The notes: generated by a model from the letters alone, not told the origin. A stretch of DNA of 49,353 bases from an uncultured Clostridia bacterium (GCA_934615235.1 CAKTTL010000009.1:1-49353), one strand, 5' to 3'; counted from the stretch's first letter, positions 8,664 to 18,952 are shown. A program made the numbers and translations.

Positions 8664-10964
8664 ATGCTGCGACTGATCAAGCGCCCGGAGGAAGCGGGCG
8701 GGGAGAAACTGACGGCGGCCGGCTATTCGCCGCAGCTTGCGCGGCTGCTGGCCATGCGCGGCGTGCATACGCCCGAGGAAGCCCGCCGGTTTTTGAACCC
8801 CTCGCTGGACGACCTGTCCGAGCCGGGGACGATCTACGGCATGGAGGCGGCGCTTGAGACGATTCGCGGGGCGATGGAGCGGGGCGCGAAAATCGTCGTT
8901 TACGGCGATTACGACGTGGACGGCGTATGCGCGACGACGATTCTCACGCAGGCGCTGCGCGAACATGGGGCGAACGCCGCCTATCGCATCCCCTCACGGC
9001 ACAGCGAAGGCTACGGCCTGAACGCCGAGGCGGTGCGCGAAATCGCGGCGGAATATGAGCTGCTTATCACCGTCGACTGCGGCATTACCTCCGTCGCCGA
9101 GGCGGCGCTGGCGCGGGAGCTGGGGCTGAAGCTGATCGTGACCGATCACCATGAGCCGCCGGAGCGCCTGCCGCAGGCGGACGCGCTCGTCGATCCACTG
9201 CTGGGCGCGGGCTGCGGCCGGGGGCTTTGCGGCGCGGGCGTTGCGCTGAAGATTGTGCAGGGGCTGTGGGGGCTGGAGGCGGCGGAGCCGCTTGTGGAGC
9301 TGGCGGCGCTTGCGACCGTAGCCGATATGGTGCCGCTGACGGGTGAAAACCGGGCGATCGTCTCGCTCGGCCTTCGCCGGCTGCAGAAAACGACCCGCCC
9401 CGGGCTGCGCGAGATGATGTCGCTTTCCGGGCTGGACGGCAAGGCGATCAACGCCGGACATATCGGCTTTCAGATCGCGCCGAGGCTGAACGCGGGCGGC
9501 CGGCTGGGGGATTCGAACCGCTGCGTGGAGCTGCTGCTTACGGACGACGCGGCGCTGGGCGCGCGCATTGCCCGAGAGCTGGACGAGACGAACGCCGAAC
9601 GCCAGCGGCTGGAGGCGGCGATCGTGCGCGAAGCAGACAGGCAGGTGGCCGCAAACGCTGATTTCCTGCGCGATAAGGTGCTCATCGCGGTGGGCGAGGG
9701 ATGGAACCGCGGCGTGGTAGGCCTTGCCGCCGGGCGGCTGACGGAGAAATACGCCTGGCCGTCGATTGTGTTTTCCAGGGAGGACGGCATGTGTACCGGC
9801 TCGGCGCGTTCGGTGCCGGGGGTGAATATTCACGCCGTGCTCTCGCGCTGTCAGGATTTGTACGAGCGCTTCGGCGGGCATGCGATGGCCGCAGGGCTGA
9901 CGCTGAAGGCCGAATATATGGACGAATTCCGCCGCCGCGTGAACGAAGCGGCTGCGGAGCTTGCCGAGCCGGACGCGTATATCCCTAGCGTCGTGTACGA
10001 TTTCGATCTTCCGCTGCGGGAGGTTACCTGCGAACTGGCGGAGGATCTGGGGCGCCTTGCGCCCAACGGAATCGGCAACCCCGCGCCGATTCTGGCGGCG
10101 CGCGGCGTACATCTGCTGGAAGCGCGGGCTGTCGGCGCGGAAGGGCGGCATCTGAAGCTGCGGCTGGAGCAGGATGGCGCGAGCGTGGGGGGCATCGCCT
10201 TCGGGCTGGGCGGCGAGCGGGCGAACCTGCCCGATACGGTGGACGCGATCTTCTCGCCGACGATTAACGAATGGATGGGCCGCCGCAGCGCCGAGATGGA
10301 CGTGAAACGGCTGGTGCCGCATGCGGGGCTGGACGCGTTCCGAAAGGGCTGCGCCGCGCGGGAAGAGGCGTTCGCGCTGTATCTTCTGCAGGCGGAGGCG
10401 GCGGAAGACGCGCCGGTCGGGGAGGAGATCCTCCGCGCGCAGGCGCGGCAGCTGCTGGAAGAGAGCTGTCAGGGAACGCTGCTGACGGTTCGCACGCTTG
10501 AAGGCGCGCTTCGCTGGGCAGACTGGCTTGCGGAGGCCGGGCTTTCGGACCGGCTGGACTGCGCGTTTGGAAAACCTGCCGATTTGCGGCGGTACAACTG
10601 CCTGTGCGCGATGCCCGCGCCCGGCGCGGAGGAGGGCTACAGCCGCGTGATCGCGCTGGACGACGCGGACGTTGAAGCCGCGCTGCGCGCGCTGATGCCG
10701 TCCGACGACGCGCTGAGGAACCTCTATCGCGTCCTGCGCGCGTGGCCGGGCGCGATGAAGTCAGAAAAGGCGCTTTCGCAGGCGGCGGGGCTGAGCGCGG
10801 CGGCTACGCGGCTGGGGCTGACCGCGTTTGACGAGCTGGGACTGGTGCTGTTGAGCCGCGAACCGTTTGAGGCGGTGCTGATGCCGGCGCGGCGCTGTTC
10901 GCTTTCGGACAGCCCCACACTGAAACGGCTGCGGCTGGTATGCCATTGGGAGGAGAAGGCATGA
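8664..10964 (+). CDS. recJ: Single-stranded-DNA-specific exonuclease RecJ
   Basis: A 5'-3' single-strand DNA exonuclease used in recombination and mismatch repair. The DHH-family motifs are in order: VYGDYDVDG (metal site), ITVDCGIT, VTDHHEPP, then DHHA1-type NAGGRLGDSNR and FGGHAMAAGLTL. It is 766 residues long, longer than the roughly 570 of E. coli RecJ but normal for Firmicutes proteins with an extra C-terminal domain. AAGGAG lies at good spacing before the ATG. Its stop overlaps the start of relA (ATGA), implying translational coupling. Confidence 0.95.
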   Translation: MLRLIKRPEEAGGEKLTAAGYSPQLARLLAMRGVHTPEEARRFLNPSLDDLSEPGTIYGMEAALETIRGAMERGAKIVVYGDYDVDGVCATTILTQALREHGANAAYRIPSRHSEGYGLNAEAVREIAAEYELLITVDCGITSVAEAALARELGLKLIVTDHHEPPERLPQADALVDPLLGAGCGRGLCGAGVALKIVQGLWGLEAAEPLVELAALATVADMVPLTGENRAIVSLGLRRLQKTTRPGLREMMSLSGLDGKAINAGHIGFQIAPRLNAGGRLGDSNRCVELLLTDDAALGARIARELDETNAERQRLEAAIVREADRQVAANADFLRDKVLIAVGEGWNRGVVGLAAGRLTEKYAWPSIVFSREDGMCTGSARSVPGVNIHAVLSRCQDLYERFGGHAMAAGLTLKAEYMDEFRRRVNEAAAELAEPDAYIPSVVYDFDLPLREVTCELAEDLGRLAPNGIGNPAPILAARGVHLLEARAVGAEGRHLKLRLEQDGASVGGIAFGLGGERANLPDTVDAIFSPTINEWMGRRSAEMDVKRLVPHAGLDAFRKGCAAREEAFALYLLQAEAAEDAPVGEEILRAQARQLLEESCQGTLLTVRTLEGALRWADWLAEAGLSDRLDCAFGKPADLRRYNCLCAMPAPGAEEGYSRVIALDDADVEAALRALMPSDDALRNLYRVLRAWPGAMKSEKALSQAAGLSAAATRLGLTAFDELGLVLLSREPFEAVLMPARRCSLSDSPTLKRLRLVCHWEEKA

Positions 10965-13147
10965 CGGAAGACAACCGAAGCATGACGCTGGAAGAGCTGA
11001 AGGCGTGCGTGACGAAATATCACACGGCCGAAAACGCCGAGCTGGTGGAGCGGGCGTGGCATTTCGCCGAAAAAGCGCACGAGGGGCAGACGCGCAAGTC
11101 CGGCGAGCCGTACTTTATTCACCCCGTCAAGGTGGCGACGACGCTGGCCAACCTGATGATGGACGGCGCGACGATCGCGGCGGGGCTGATGCACGACTGT
11201 GTGGAGGACTGCGCGTGCGTCACGCTGGAAATGATCCAGACGGAGTTCGGCGCGGAGGTGGCGCAGCTGGTCGACGGCGTGACGAAGCTGTCGCGGCTGG
11301 ATTTCGTCTCCCGCGAGGAGCAGCAGGCCGAAAGCCTGCGCAAGATGATCCTCGCCATGTCCAAGGATATCCGCGTCGTCCTGATCAAACTGGCCGACCG
11401 GCTGCACAACATGCAGACGCTCAAATTCCAGCCGCGCGACAGGCAGATCGCCATCGCGCGCGAAACGCTGGATATTTACGCGCCGCTCGCGCACCGGCTG
11501 GGCGTTTACGCGATCAAGACCAAGCTGGAGGATCTGTGCTTCCTGTACCTGTACCCGGAGGAATATAAGGATACCGCGCAGAAGGTCGGCATGCGCCGCG
11601 CGGAGCGCGAAAAAATCATCGAATCCGTCAAGGAAGAGCTTTCCCGCAATATCGACGAGCAGCTGCATCTTTCCTTCGAAATCGAGGGCAGGCCCAAGCA
11701 CCTGTACAGCATCTGGCGCAAGATGACGCTGCATCACGTGGCGTTCGAGCAGATTTACGATCTGATCGCGCTGCGCGTGATCGTCGACACCGTGCCGGAC
11801 TGCTACGCCGTGCTGGGGCTTGTGCATACGCTCTGGCGGCAGGTGCCCAACCGCTTCAAGGATTATATCTCCACGCCCAAAGCGAATATGTATCAATCGC
11901 TGCATACGACCGTCGTCGGGCAGAACGGACAGCCCTTCGAGGTGCAGATTCGCACGAAGGAAATGCACCGCCTGGCCGAATTCGGTATCGCCGCGCACTG
12001 GCGCTATAAAGAGGGCCGCGCCGTAGGAGACGGACTGGACGAGAAGCTTTACTGGCTGCGCCAGATTCTCGACTGGCAGTCCGATACGAAGGATGCGCGC
12101 GAGTTTATCGACCTGCTCAAGGTCGATCTGTTCGCCGACGAGGTGTTCGTCTTCACGCCCAAGGGCGATATCATCAGCCTGCCGCGCGGGTCGACGCCGC
12201 TGGACTTTGCGTACCGCATCCACAGCGCCATCGGCAACAAGTGCGTCGGCGCGAAGATCAACGGCCGCATCGTCACGCTCGACCGAGAATTGGAAACGGG
12301 CGATTTCGTTGAAATTCTGACCAGCTCCGCCTCCAAGGGACCGAGCCGCGACTGGATGAACATCGTCAAAACCTCGCAGGCGAAGACGAAAATCCGCCAG
12401 TGGTTCAAGAAGGAGCTGAAGGAGGAGAATATCGAAATCGGCCGCGCGATGCTCGAGCGCGAGGCCGCGCGCGGGACGATTCCGCTTTCGACGCTGACGA
12501 AGCCGGAGTACGTCGACGCGCTGCTTTCCAGGCTCAGCCTTTTCGACTGGGACGACGTCTGCGCGACCGTCGGTTTCGGCGCGATGAGCGCCGTAGGCGT
12601 GATCGGCCGCCTCAAGGAGGAATACCGCCGCGCCGAGCGCATCGCCGCGCCGCCGTCTCCGCAGCCGACCAGCGTCGAGGAGAACGAAAAGCGGCAGCAT
12701 CTGGCCGAAAGCGCGGGCGTGTATCTGGCGGGCGAGCCGGGCATGCTGGTGCGCTTCGCGCATTGCTGCAACCCCGTGCCGGGCGACGAGATCGTCGGGT
12801 ATATCACGCGCGGGCGCGGCGTGGCCGTGCATAAGGCGGACTGCATCAACGCCCTCAGCTTCGAGCCGGAGCGCATGGTGGAGGTCAGCTGGGCGAACAC
12901 GGAGAGCGAATTCCGCGCGGGGCTGCAGATCGTCGCCTACGACCGCGACGGATTGCTGGCCGATCTGGCCGTGCTGATGGGAACGATGAAAGTGCCGATC
13001 GAGTCGGTTTCGGCGAAGATTCATTCAAACGGCACCGCGACGATTACCCTGCAGCTCAAAACGAAAAGCCGCGAGCAGCTGGATCGGATGATCAAGCAGC
13101 TGCAAAAGCGCACGGATATTATCGAGGTTTTCAGAATACAGCAGTGA
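10961..13147 (+). CDS. relA: Bifunctional (p)ppGpp synthetase/hydrolase
   Basis: Makes and degrades the stringent-response alarmone. The order is HD hydrolase domain (FIHPVKVATTLA, LMHDCVED), synthetase domain (RVIVDTVPDCYAVLG, QSLHTTV, EVQIRT then GIAAHW), TGS domain (VFVFTPKGDIISLP), a zinc-finger/helical region with HCCNPVPGDE, and a C-terminal ACT domain. At 728 residues it is full length. I chose ATG 10961 (MTEDNRSM), which overlaps the recJ stop and follows GGAGGAG, rather than the in-frame ATG at 10940. The intact hydrolase motif argues for a Rel-type bifunctional enzyme. Confidence 0.95.
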   Translation: MTEDNRSMTLEELKACVTKYHTAENAELVERAWHFAEKAHEGQTRKSGEPYFIHPVKVATTLANLMMDGATIAAGLMHDCVEDCACVTLEMIQTEFGAEVAQLVDGVTKLSRLDFVSREEQQAESLRKMILAMSKDIRVVLIKLADRLHNMQTLKFQPRDRQIAIARETLDIYAPLAHRLGVYAIKTKLEDLCFLYLYPEEYKDTAQKVGMRRAEREKIIESVKEELSRNIDEQLHLSFEIEGRPKHLYSIWRKMTLHHVAFEQIYDLIALRVIVDTVPDCYAVLGLVHTLWRQVPNRFKDYISTPKANMYQSLHTTVVGQNGQPFEVQIRTKEMHRLAEFGIAAHWRYKEGRAVGDGLDEKLYWLRQILDWQSDTKDAREFIDLLKVDLFADEVFVFTPKGDIISLPRGSTPLDFAYRIHSAIGNKCVGAKINGRIVTLDRELETGDFVEILTSSASKGPSRDWMNIVKTSQAKTKIRQWFKKELKEENIEIGRAMLEREAARGTIPLSTLTKPEYVDALLSRLSLFDWDDVCATVGFGAMSAVGVIGRLKEEYRRAERIAAPPSPQPTSVEENEKRQHLAESAGVYLAGEPGMLVRFAHCCNPVPGDEIVGYITRGRGVAVHKADCINALSFEPERMVEVSWANTESEFRAGLQIVAYDRDGLLADLAVLMGTMKVPIESVSAKIHSNGTATITLQLKTKSREQLDRMIKQLQKRTDIIEVFRIQQ

Positions 13148-13159
13148 GGAGGCGCGAAT

Positions 13160-13609
13160 ATGCGTTGCGTCGTTCAGCGCGTTTCCCGCGCGAGCGTTAC
13201 GGTTGAAGGAAAAACCACCGGTGAGGTGGAAAAGGGATATATGGTGCTTGTCGGTGTGGAACAGGGCGACGGCGAGGCCGATATGCGCTACTGCGCCGAG
13301 AAGGTGGCCGGGCTGCGCGTGTTCGAGGACGGCGAGGGGAAGATGAATCTGTCGGTGAAGGACGTGGGCGGCGCGGTGCTGGCGGTGAGCCAGTTCACGC
13401 TTCTGGGCGACGCGCGCCACGGCCGCAGGCCGAGCTTTTCAAACGCCGCGCGGCCGGAGGAGGCGAACGCGCTTTACGAGGATTTCTGCCAGGCGCTCCG
13501 CGCCGCAGGGATTCGTGTGGAAACGGGCGTCTTCCAGACGCACATGGAGGTTTCCCTCGTCAACGACGGTCCTGTGACCATTCTGCTCGACAGCCGGAAA
13601 GGATTCTGA
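13160..13609 (+). CDS. dtd: D-aminoacyl-tRNA deacylase
   Basis: Removes D-amino acids wrongly attached to tRNA. The 149-residue protein has the full family pattern: MRCVVQRVSRASV at the N-terminus, the SQFTLLGDARHGRRPSF active-site motif, and the C-terminal NDGPVTILLDS with the Gly-Pro pair that recognises the substrate. GAGGAGG precedes the ATG. The relA-dtd order is typical of Firmicutes. Confidence 0.96.
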   Translation: MRCVVQRVSRASVTVEGKTTGEVEKGYMVLVGVEQGDGEADMRYCAEKVAGLRVFEDGEGKMNLSVKDVGGAVLAVSQFTLLGDARHGRRPSFSNAARPEEANALYEDFCQALRAAGIRVETGVFQTHMEVSLVNDGPVTILLDSRKGF

Positions 13610-13611
13610 AA

Positions 13612-14205
13612 TTGATTCGGATTGAGACGGTCCCCGTCGGGGAATTGCAGGCGAACTGCTATGTGCTCTCGCGCGAGGGGCGGGAGGACGCGATCGTGAT
13701 CGATCCCGGCGCGGAGGAGCCGGCGATTCGGCTTGCGCTGGGGCAGCGGAAAATCGCCGCGATTCTGCTCACGCACGGGCATTACGACCATATCGGGGCT
13801 GTGGCCGCGCTGCGCGCGGACGGCGCGCCCGTGTATATCGGCGCGCAGGACGCGCAGAATCTGATCAACCCGCTCTACAGTCTGGCGGCGATGTTCGGCG
13901 GCGCGCCCTCGCAGGGGGCGGCGGATTTTCTGCTGGAGGATAACGAAACGCTGACGCTGGCCGGAATCCGCCTGCGCGTGCTGCACACGCCTGGTCACAC
14001 GGAAGGCGGATGCTGCTTTTTAACGGATGAAGGGCAGCTTTTTTCGGGGGATACGCTCTTTCGCCGCGGCTGGGGCCGCACTGATTTCCCGGGCGGCAGC
14101 GAAATGGAAATGGCCGCGTCGCTCAAGCGCCTGCGCGCGCTGAGCCCGGAAACGCGCGTCTGCCCCGGCCATGGGCTGCCTACCACAATCGGCGAGGAAA
14201 GGTAA
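13612..14205 (+). CDS. MBL-fold metallohydrolase, glyoxalase II-like
   Basis: A 197-residue single-domain metallo-beta-lactamase fold protein. The dinuclear metal motif is LLTHGHYDHIGA, with further ligands in LHTPGHTEGG, LFSGDTLF and PGHGLPT. This matches the small YcbL/GloB-type hydrolases usually found between dtd and hemZ in Clostridia; the physiological substrate is not established. It begins with TTG two bases after the dtd stop, and no better ATG is present. Confidence 0.9.
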   Translation: MIRIETVPVGELQANCYVLSREGREDAIVIDPGAEEPAIRLALGQRKIAAILLTHGHYDHIGAVAALRADGAPVYIGAQDAQNLINPLYSLAAMFGGAPSQGAADFLLEDNETLTLAGIRLRVLHTPGHTEGGCCFLTDEGQLFSGDTLFRRGWGRTDFPGGSEMEMAASLKRLRALSPETRVCPGHGLPTTIGEER

Positions 14206-14209
14206 ACGA

Positions 14210-15730
14210 ATGAGGATTACGGTTTATACGAACGCGCCCGAGTGTTTCGAGGATATGAGCGAAGTGCTGCGCGTGTTCTATCCCGGTTCGGAGATTGCGC
14301 AGGCGGAAACGCCGGATGCGTTCCTGCGCCATGAGCGCAGCGAGCTCGAGGGCTGGGTGATTGAAAAATACGATTTGCAGGGCGAGAAGTTCCAGTGGAC
14401 GGCTCCGCTCGCCGGCGACGGCTGGGAGGTCAAGCGCCGCCGCCGCCGTTCGGTCAAGCAGGGCTGCTACTGGCTTCTGCGCCGCGTGACCGGCAAACAG
14501 CCGCCCTGGGGAAGCCTTACCGGCATCCGCCCGACGCGCCTCTTCTATGAACGGCTGGAGAAAGGCGATACGCCCGCTGAGGCGGAGGCGTCGCTGCTGC
14601 GGCAGTTTGATCTGCGGCCCGGCCGCGCGCGGCTTCTGCGCGAAACGTGTGAAACGCAGCGCCCGTTCATGAATCCGCCTGCCGACGCGGTGGATGTATA
14701 CGTGGGCATTCCGTTCTGCGTGACGCGGTGCAGCTATTGCTCGTTTTTCGCCGAAGCGCTCGGCAAGGGCAGGAAGGTGCCGCCGTATCTGGACGCGCTG
14801 GCGCGCGAGATGGAAGCCGGCGCCGATCTTCTGCGCCGCAAGGGGCTGAAGGTGCGCGCGCTGTACGTGGGCGGCGGGACGCCGACGGCGCTCAACGCCG
14901 AGCAGCTGGCGCGCGTGCTGGAGCAGATGGGCAGGCTTTTCCCGGGCTGGCGCGAATGGACGGTCGAAGCGGGTCGCCCGGACACGATCGATGCGGACAA
15001 GCTGCGCGCCATGCGCGAGGCGGGCGTGACCCGCGTGAGCGTCAACCCGCAGACGATGAACGATCAGACGCTCAAGCTCATCGGCCGCGCGCATACGGCG
15101 GACGATGTGGATCGAGCGTTTGCGATGGCGCGGGAAACGGGCTTTGAAAACATCAACATGGATCTGATCGCGGCGCTGCCGGGCGAAACGGTGGAAGATT
15201 TCGCGCATACGCTCGACCGGCTGGCCGCTCTGCGGCCCGACAGTATTACCATCCATACCCTCGCCCGGAAGCACGGCTCGGTGATGAACGAGTTCGGTTT
15301 CCATCCCGCGCCGCCGGAAGTGGCGGAGGCGCAGGTGGAACTGGGCGCGCAGCGCGCGCGGGAGATGGGCATGCGGCCCTATTACCTCTACCGGCAGAAG
15401 ATGGTGGCCGGCAACCTGGAAAACGTCGCATACGCGCTGCCGGGCTGCGAGAGCATCTACAACATCGACATCATGGAGGAGACGACGCACATCCTCGCCC
15501 TGGGGGCGGGCGCGATTTCCAAGCGGATTATCCCGGAAGAGACGCGCATCGAGCGCGCGCCGAACGTGGGCGACGTAGGGCATTACATCGCCCGCGTGGA
15601 CGAGATGATCGCGCGCAAGGAAGCGCTCTGGCAGGAACGCGCTCCCCGCTGCGCCCGCCGCGAGGAGGAAAACAGCGAAGGCAACCCGAAGGACCCGAAT
15701 TACAGAAAACCAAATCAGGAGGAAGAATAA
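14210..15730 (+). CDS. hemZ: Coproporphyrinogen dehydrogenase-like radical SAM protein HemZ
   Basis: Radical SAM enzyme of the HemZ family (oxygen-independent coproporphyrinogen III oxidase-like). Cys170, Cys174 and Cys177 in FCVTRCSYCSF bind the 4Fe-4S cluster; LYVGGGTPTAL and the C-terminal HemN-like region follow. An N-terminal domain of about 160 residues typical of HemZ is present. I chose ATG 14210 (MRITVYTN), preceded by GAGGAAAGG, over the upstream in-frame ATG 14171, which would overlap the preceding gene. Whether this organism makes haem is not shown; HemZ is often kept in anaerobes without a full haem pathway. Confidence 0.9.
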   Translation: MRITVYTNAPECFEDMSEVLRVFYPGSEIAQAETPDAFLRHERSELEGWVIEKYDLQGEKFQWTAPLAGDGWEVKRRRRRSVKQGCYWLLRRVTGKQPPWGSLTGIRPTRLFYERLEKGDTPAEAEASLLRQFDLRPGRARLLRETCETQRPFMNPPADAVDVYVGIPFCVTRCSYCSFFAEALGKGRKVPPYLDALAREMEAGADLLRRKGLKVRALYVGGGTPTALNAEQLARVLEQMGRLFPGWREWTVEAGRPDTIDADKLRAMREAGVTRVSVNPQTMNDQTLKLIGRAHTADDVDRAFAMARETGFENINMDLIAALPGETVEDFAHTLDRLAALRPDSITIHTLARKHGSVMNEFGFHPAPPEVAEAQVELGAQRAREMGMRPYYLYRQKMVAGNLENVAYALPGCESIYNIDIMEETTHILALGAGAISKRIIPEETRIERAPNVGDVGHYIARVDEMIARKEALWQERAPRCARREEENSEGNPKDPNYRKPNQEEE

Positions 15731-15731
15731 A

Positions 15732-16253
15732 ATGGCTAAGAAAAATCCGGAATTCACCATTACCATGGAAAACGGCGACGTGATGAAGGGCGAGCTTTTC
15801 CCCGAAATCGCGCCCATCAGCTGCGCAAACTTCATCGCGCTGGCCAACAGCGGCTTTTACGACGGCGTGATTTTCCATCGCGTCATCCCCGGCTTCATGA
15901 TTCAGGGCGGCGACCCGACCGGCACCGGTATGGGCGGCCCCGGCTGGCGCATCAAGGGCGAATTCAAGCAGAACGGCGTGAATAACTCCATTAAGCATAC
16001 CCGCGGCGTGCTTTCCATGGCCCGCTCGATGATGCCCGATTCCGCCGGCAGCCAGTTCTTTATCATGGTTGAGGACGCTCCGCATCTGGACGGCGCGTAC
16101 GCCGCGTTCGGCCGCGTCGACGAGGGCATGGAGGCCGCCGACAGGATCGTTTCCACCCCGCGCGATATGCGCGATAAGCCCCGCCAGGAGCAGAAGATCA
16201 AATCCATCCGCGTGGAAACCTTCGGCGAGGAGTATCCGCATCAGAAGCTGTAA
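15732..16253 (+). CDS. Peptidyl-prolyl cis-trans isomerase, cyclophilin type
   Basis: Cytoplasmic cyclophilin (173 residues, no signal peptide) that isomerises proline bonds. The catalytic motif FHRVIPGFMIQGGDP and the QFFIM segment are intact, as is HLDGAYAAFGRV. GGAGG lies just before the ATG, at the end of hemZ. Confidence 0.95.
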   Translation: MAKKNPEFTITMENGDVMKGELFPEIAPISCANFIALANSGFYDGVIFHRVIPGFMIQGGDPTGTGMGGPGWRIKGEFKQNGVNNSIKHTRGVLSMARSMMPDSAGSQFFIMVEDAPHLDGAYAAFGRVDEGMEAADRIVSTPRDMRDKPRQEQKIKSIRVETFGEEYPHQKL

Positions 16254-16283
16254 CCCCGGCCGGGCGGGAAGGGAGAAAATCGC

Positions 16284-16571
16284 ATGAATACCCAAAACAC
16301 GCAGAAAAATAAAACGACCGTCACCATCTGCGGCAAGGAATATACGATGGTCGGCGTCGAGTCGGAGGAGCATATCAAGCGCGTGGCCGTCTATATCGAC
16401 CGCAAGATGGAAGAGATGATGCTCACCTACCGCCTCAGCCAGCCGATGGCCGCCGTGCTCACGGCGATGAACCTGGCCGACGAGCTTTTGCAGGCGCAGG
16501 ATGAAAACACGCGCCTGCGCCGCGAACTGATGGAGATGAGCGAAAAGCTGAAGAAAGACCCGGAGGAGTAA
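16284..16571 (+). CDS. zapA: Cell division protein ZapA
   Basis: A 95-residue protein that bundles FtsZ filaments. The N-terminal globular part (VTICGKEYTMVG, EEHIKRVAVYIDRKM) is followed by a heptad-rich C-terminal helix predicted to form a coiled coil (ELLQAQDENTRLRRELMEM). Its place directly upstream of mutS2 is conserved in Firmicutes. Confidence 0.92.
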   Translation: MNTQNTQKNKTTVTICGKEYTMVGVESEEHIKRVAVYIDRKMEEMMLTYRLSQPMAAVLTAMNLADELLQAQDENTRLRRELMEMSEKLKKDPEE

Positions 16572-16574
16572 CCC

Positions 16575-18929
16575 ATGGAAGAACGTGCGCTGCGCGTGCT
16601 GGAATTTACAAAAATCAGGGAGCAGCTGCGGGGCTATGCCGTTTCCGCGCTGGGCGCGGAAAAATGCGCCGCCCTCGTGCCGACGAGCGATCTCGCCGAG
16701 GCGACGCTGCGGCAGCAGGAAACGGAAGAAGCGCTGGTGATTCTCACCTATCTTCCGCAGCACCCGCTGATTCCCTTCGAGGATGTGCGCCCGTGGCTGC
16801 GCCGCGCGGCGATCGGCGCGACGCTTTCGCCCAAGGCGCTGCTGGAAGTGGCGGGCAGCATGCGCGCCGCCCGCGCCGCCCGCGAGGCGCTGGTGACGGA
16901 GCGGGAAAACACGCCGCGCGTGACGGCGCTGGCGAGCGAGCTTTCGACCTTCCGCCGGCTTGAGGAGGATATCGCAAACGCCATTCTCTCCGAAGACGAA
17001 ATCGCGGACAGGGCGAGCGCGGAGCTTTCCGAGATTCGCCGCAAAATGCGCGCCTGCAACGAGCGCGTGCGCGAGAAGCTCAACGCGATGGTGCATAGCC
17101 CGAACATGCAGAAATACCTGTCCGACGCCGTCGTTACCGTGCGGCACGACCGGTACGTCATTCCCGTCAAGGCCGAAGCCCGCGCCGCCGTGCCGGGTCT
17201 GATCCACGATCAGTCCTCTTCCGGCGCGACGCTGTTTATCGAGCCGATGGCCGTCGTTGAAATCGGCAACGACCTAAAGCAGCTCGAGGCGAAGGAGAAG
17301 GCCGAAATCGAACGCATTCTGCAGGCGCTCTCCGGCCGCATCACGCCCGAGGTGGAGATGCTCACGCATAACCTCGACGTGCTTGCCGAGCTGGATTTCC
17401 TCTTCGCCAAGGCGCGCCTTTCCCGCGAGATGCGCGGCGTGCAGCCGAAGATGAACGACCGCGGATATATCCGCATCGCGCGCGGCAGGCATCCGCTGAT
17501 CGCCCCGGAAAAGGTGGTGCCCAGCGATCTGTGGCTCGGGCAGGATTTTACCACGCTTGTCATTACCGGCCCGAACACGGGCGGCAAAACCGTTACGCTC
17601 AAAACCGTCGGTCTGTTCACGCTCATGGCGATGGCAGGCTTGCAGGTGCCGGCCGATCTGGGGACGGAGCTTTCGGTATTCGATCAGGTTTTCGCCGATA
17701 TCGGCGACGAGCAGTCGATCGAGCAGTCGCTTTCGACGTTCTCCTCGCACATGGTGAATATCGTTTCCATCATGGGCCGGGTGACGGAAAAATCGCTCAC
17801 GCTCTTTGACGAGCTGGGCGCGGGCACCGACCCGACCGAGGGCGCGGCGCTGGCGCAGGCGATTCTGTCCAGGCTGCTGGCCCGCAAAATTCGCACGCTG
17901 GCCACGACGCATTATGCCGAACTGAAGGCCTTCGCGCTGACCACGCCCGGCGTGGAAAACGCGTCCGTCGAGTTCGACGTGGAAACGCTGCGGCCGACGT
18001 ACCGGCTGTCCATCGGCATTCCCGGCAAGTCGAACGCGTTTGAAATTTCGCGCCGTCTCGGCCTGCCGGAGGAGATTATCGCCGACGCCAAGGAGATGCT
18101 CTCGCGCGATCAGGTGCGTTTTGAGGACGTTATCGCCAACGCGGAATATCATCGCCAGGTCGCCGAACGCGAGCGCAAGCTGGCGGAAGAAGCGCGGCAG
18201 GAAATGAACGCCGCACGCGCCGAAGCCGAGCGCGAGAAGGAGAAATTCGCGCAGGAGCGCGAAAAAGCGCTCGCCAAAGCCCGCGAGGAAGCCCGGCGCA
18301 TTGTGGAAAAGGCGCGGAACGAATCGGAAAGCGTCATCGCCGATCTGCGCAGGATGAAGAAGGACGGCGGCCCGCTGCGCGAGCACGAGGTGCAGGCTGT
18401 GCGCCGCCGCATCGACGAGAGCGCGGACGAGCTTGCCGCCGCGCTGAAAACGCCGGTGGATACCCCGCTCGCCCCGCCGAAGGACTTGAAGGTGGGCGAA
18501 AGCGTAATGATTCCGCATCTGGGAACGAAGGGCACTGTGCTCTCTACCCCGGATAAAAACGGCGAACTGCAGGTACAGGCGGGCATTCTCAAGCTCAAGG
18601 TACATGTCAGCCAGCTCAAGCGCGATCGCGCCGAGCAGAAACCGCTCGCGCGCGTCAAGTCCGACGTGGACATGACGACGCGGCAGGTGAACCTTGAGTG
18701 CGATCTGCGCGGCATGTCGCTCGAGGAGGCTCTCGCTACGGCGGATAAATACCTCGACGACGCGCTTTTGAGCGGCCTGCACGAGGTGTATATTATTCAC
18801 GGCAAGGGCACCGGCACGCTGCGCGCGGGCATTCAGGGGTATCTGCGCAAGCACCCGCGCGTCAAGAGCTTCCGTGCCGGACGCTACGGCGAAGGCGAGG
18901 ACGGCGTGACGGTGGTAACGCTGAAGTGA
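16575..18929 (+). CDS. mutS2: Endonuclease MutS2
   Basis: A 784-residue MutS2, linked to control of recombination and to ribosome rescue. It has a core/clamp region, an ATPase with Walker A GPNTGGKTVTLKTVG (from about residue 332), the FDELGAGTDPTEGAAL Walker B, a long Glu/Lys/Arg-rich coiled coil (about 520-600), and a C-terminal Smr nuclease domain with LECDLRGMSLEEAL and VYIIHGKGTGTLR. It starts 3 bp after zapA and ends the operon. Confidence 0.96.
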   Translation: MEERALRVLEFTKIREQLRGYAVSALGAEKCAALVPTSDLAEATLRQQETEEALVILTYLPQHPLIPFEDVRPWLRRAAIGATLSPKALLEVAGSMRAARAAREALVTERENTPRVTALASELSTFRRLEEDIANAILSEDEIADRASAELSEIRRKMRACNERVREKLNAMVHSPNMQKYLSDAVVTVRHDRYVIPVKAEARAAVPGLIHDQSSSGATLFIEPMAVVEIGNDLKQLEAKEKAEIERILQALSGRITPEVEMLTHNLDVLAELDFLFAKARLSREMRGVQPKMNDRGYIRIARGRHPLIAPEKVVPSDLWLGQDFTTLVITGPNTGGKTVTLKTVGLFTLMAMAGLQVPADLGTELSVFDQVFADIGDEQSIEQSLSTFSSHMVNIVSIMGRVTEKSLTLFDELGAGTDPTEGAALAQAILSRLLARKIRTLATTHYAELKAFALTTPGVENASVEFDVETLRPTYRLSIGIPGKSNAFEISRRLGLPEEIIADAKEMLSRDQVRFEDVIANAEYHRQVAERERKLAEEARQEMNAARAEAEREKEKFAQEREKALAKAREEARRIVEKARNESESVIADLRRMKKDGGPLREHEVQAVRRRIDESADELAAALKTPVDTPLAPPKDLKVGESVMIPHLGTKGTVLSTPDKNGELQVQAGILKLKVHVSQLKRDRAEQKPLARVKSDVDMTTRQVNLECDLRGMSLEEALATADKYLDDALLSGLHEVYIIHGKGTGTLRAGIQGYLRKHPRVKSFRAGRYGEGEDGVTVVTLK

Positions 18930-18952
18930 CGGGGAGATAAACGCTTTCTTCC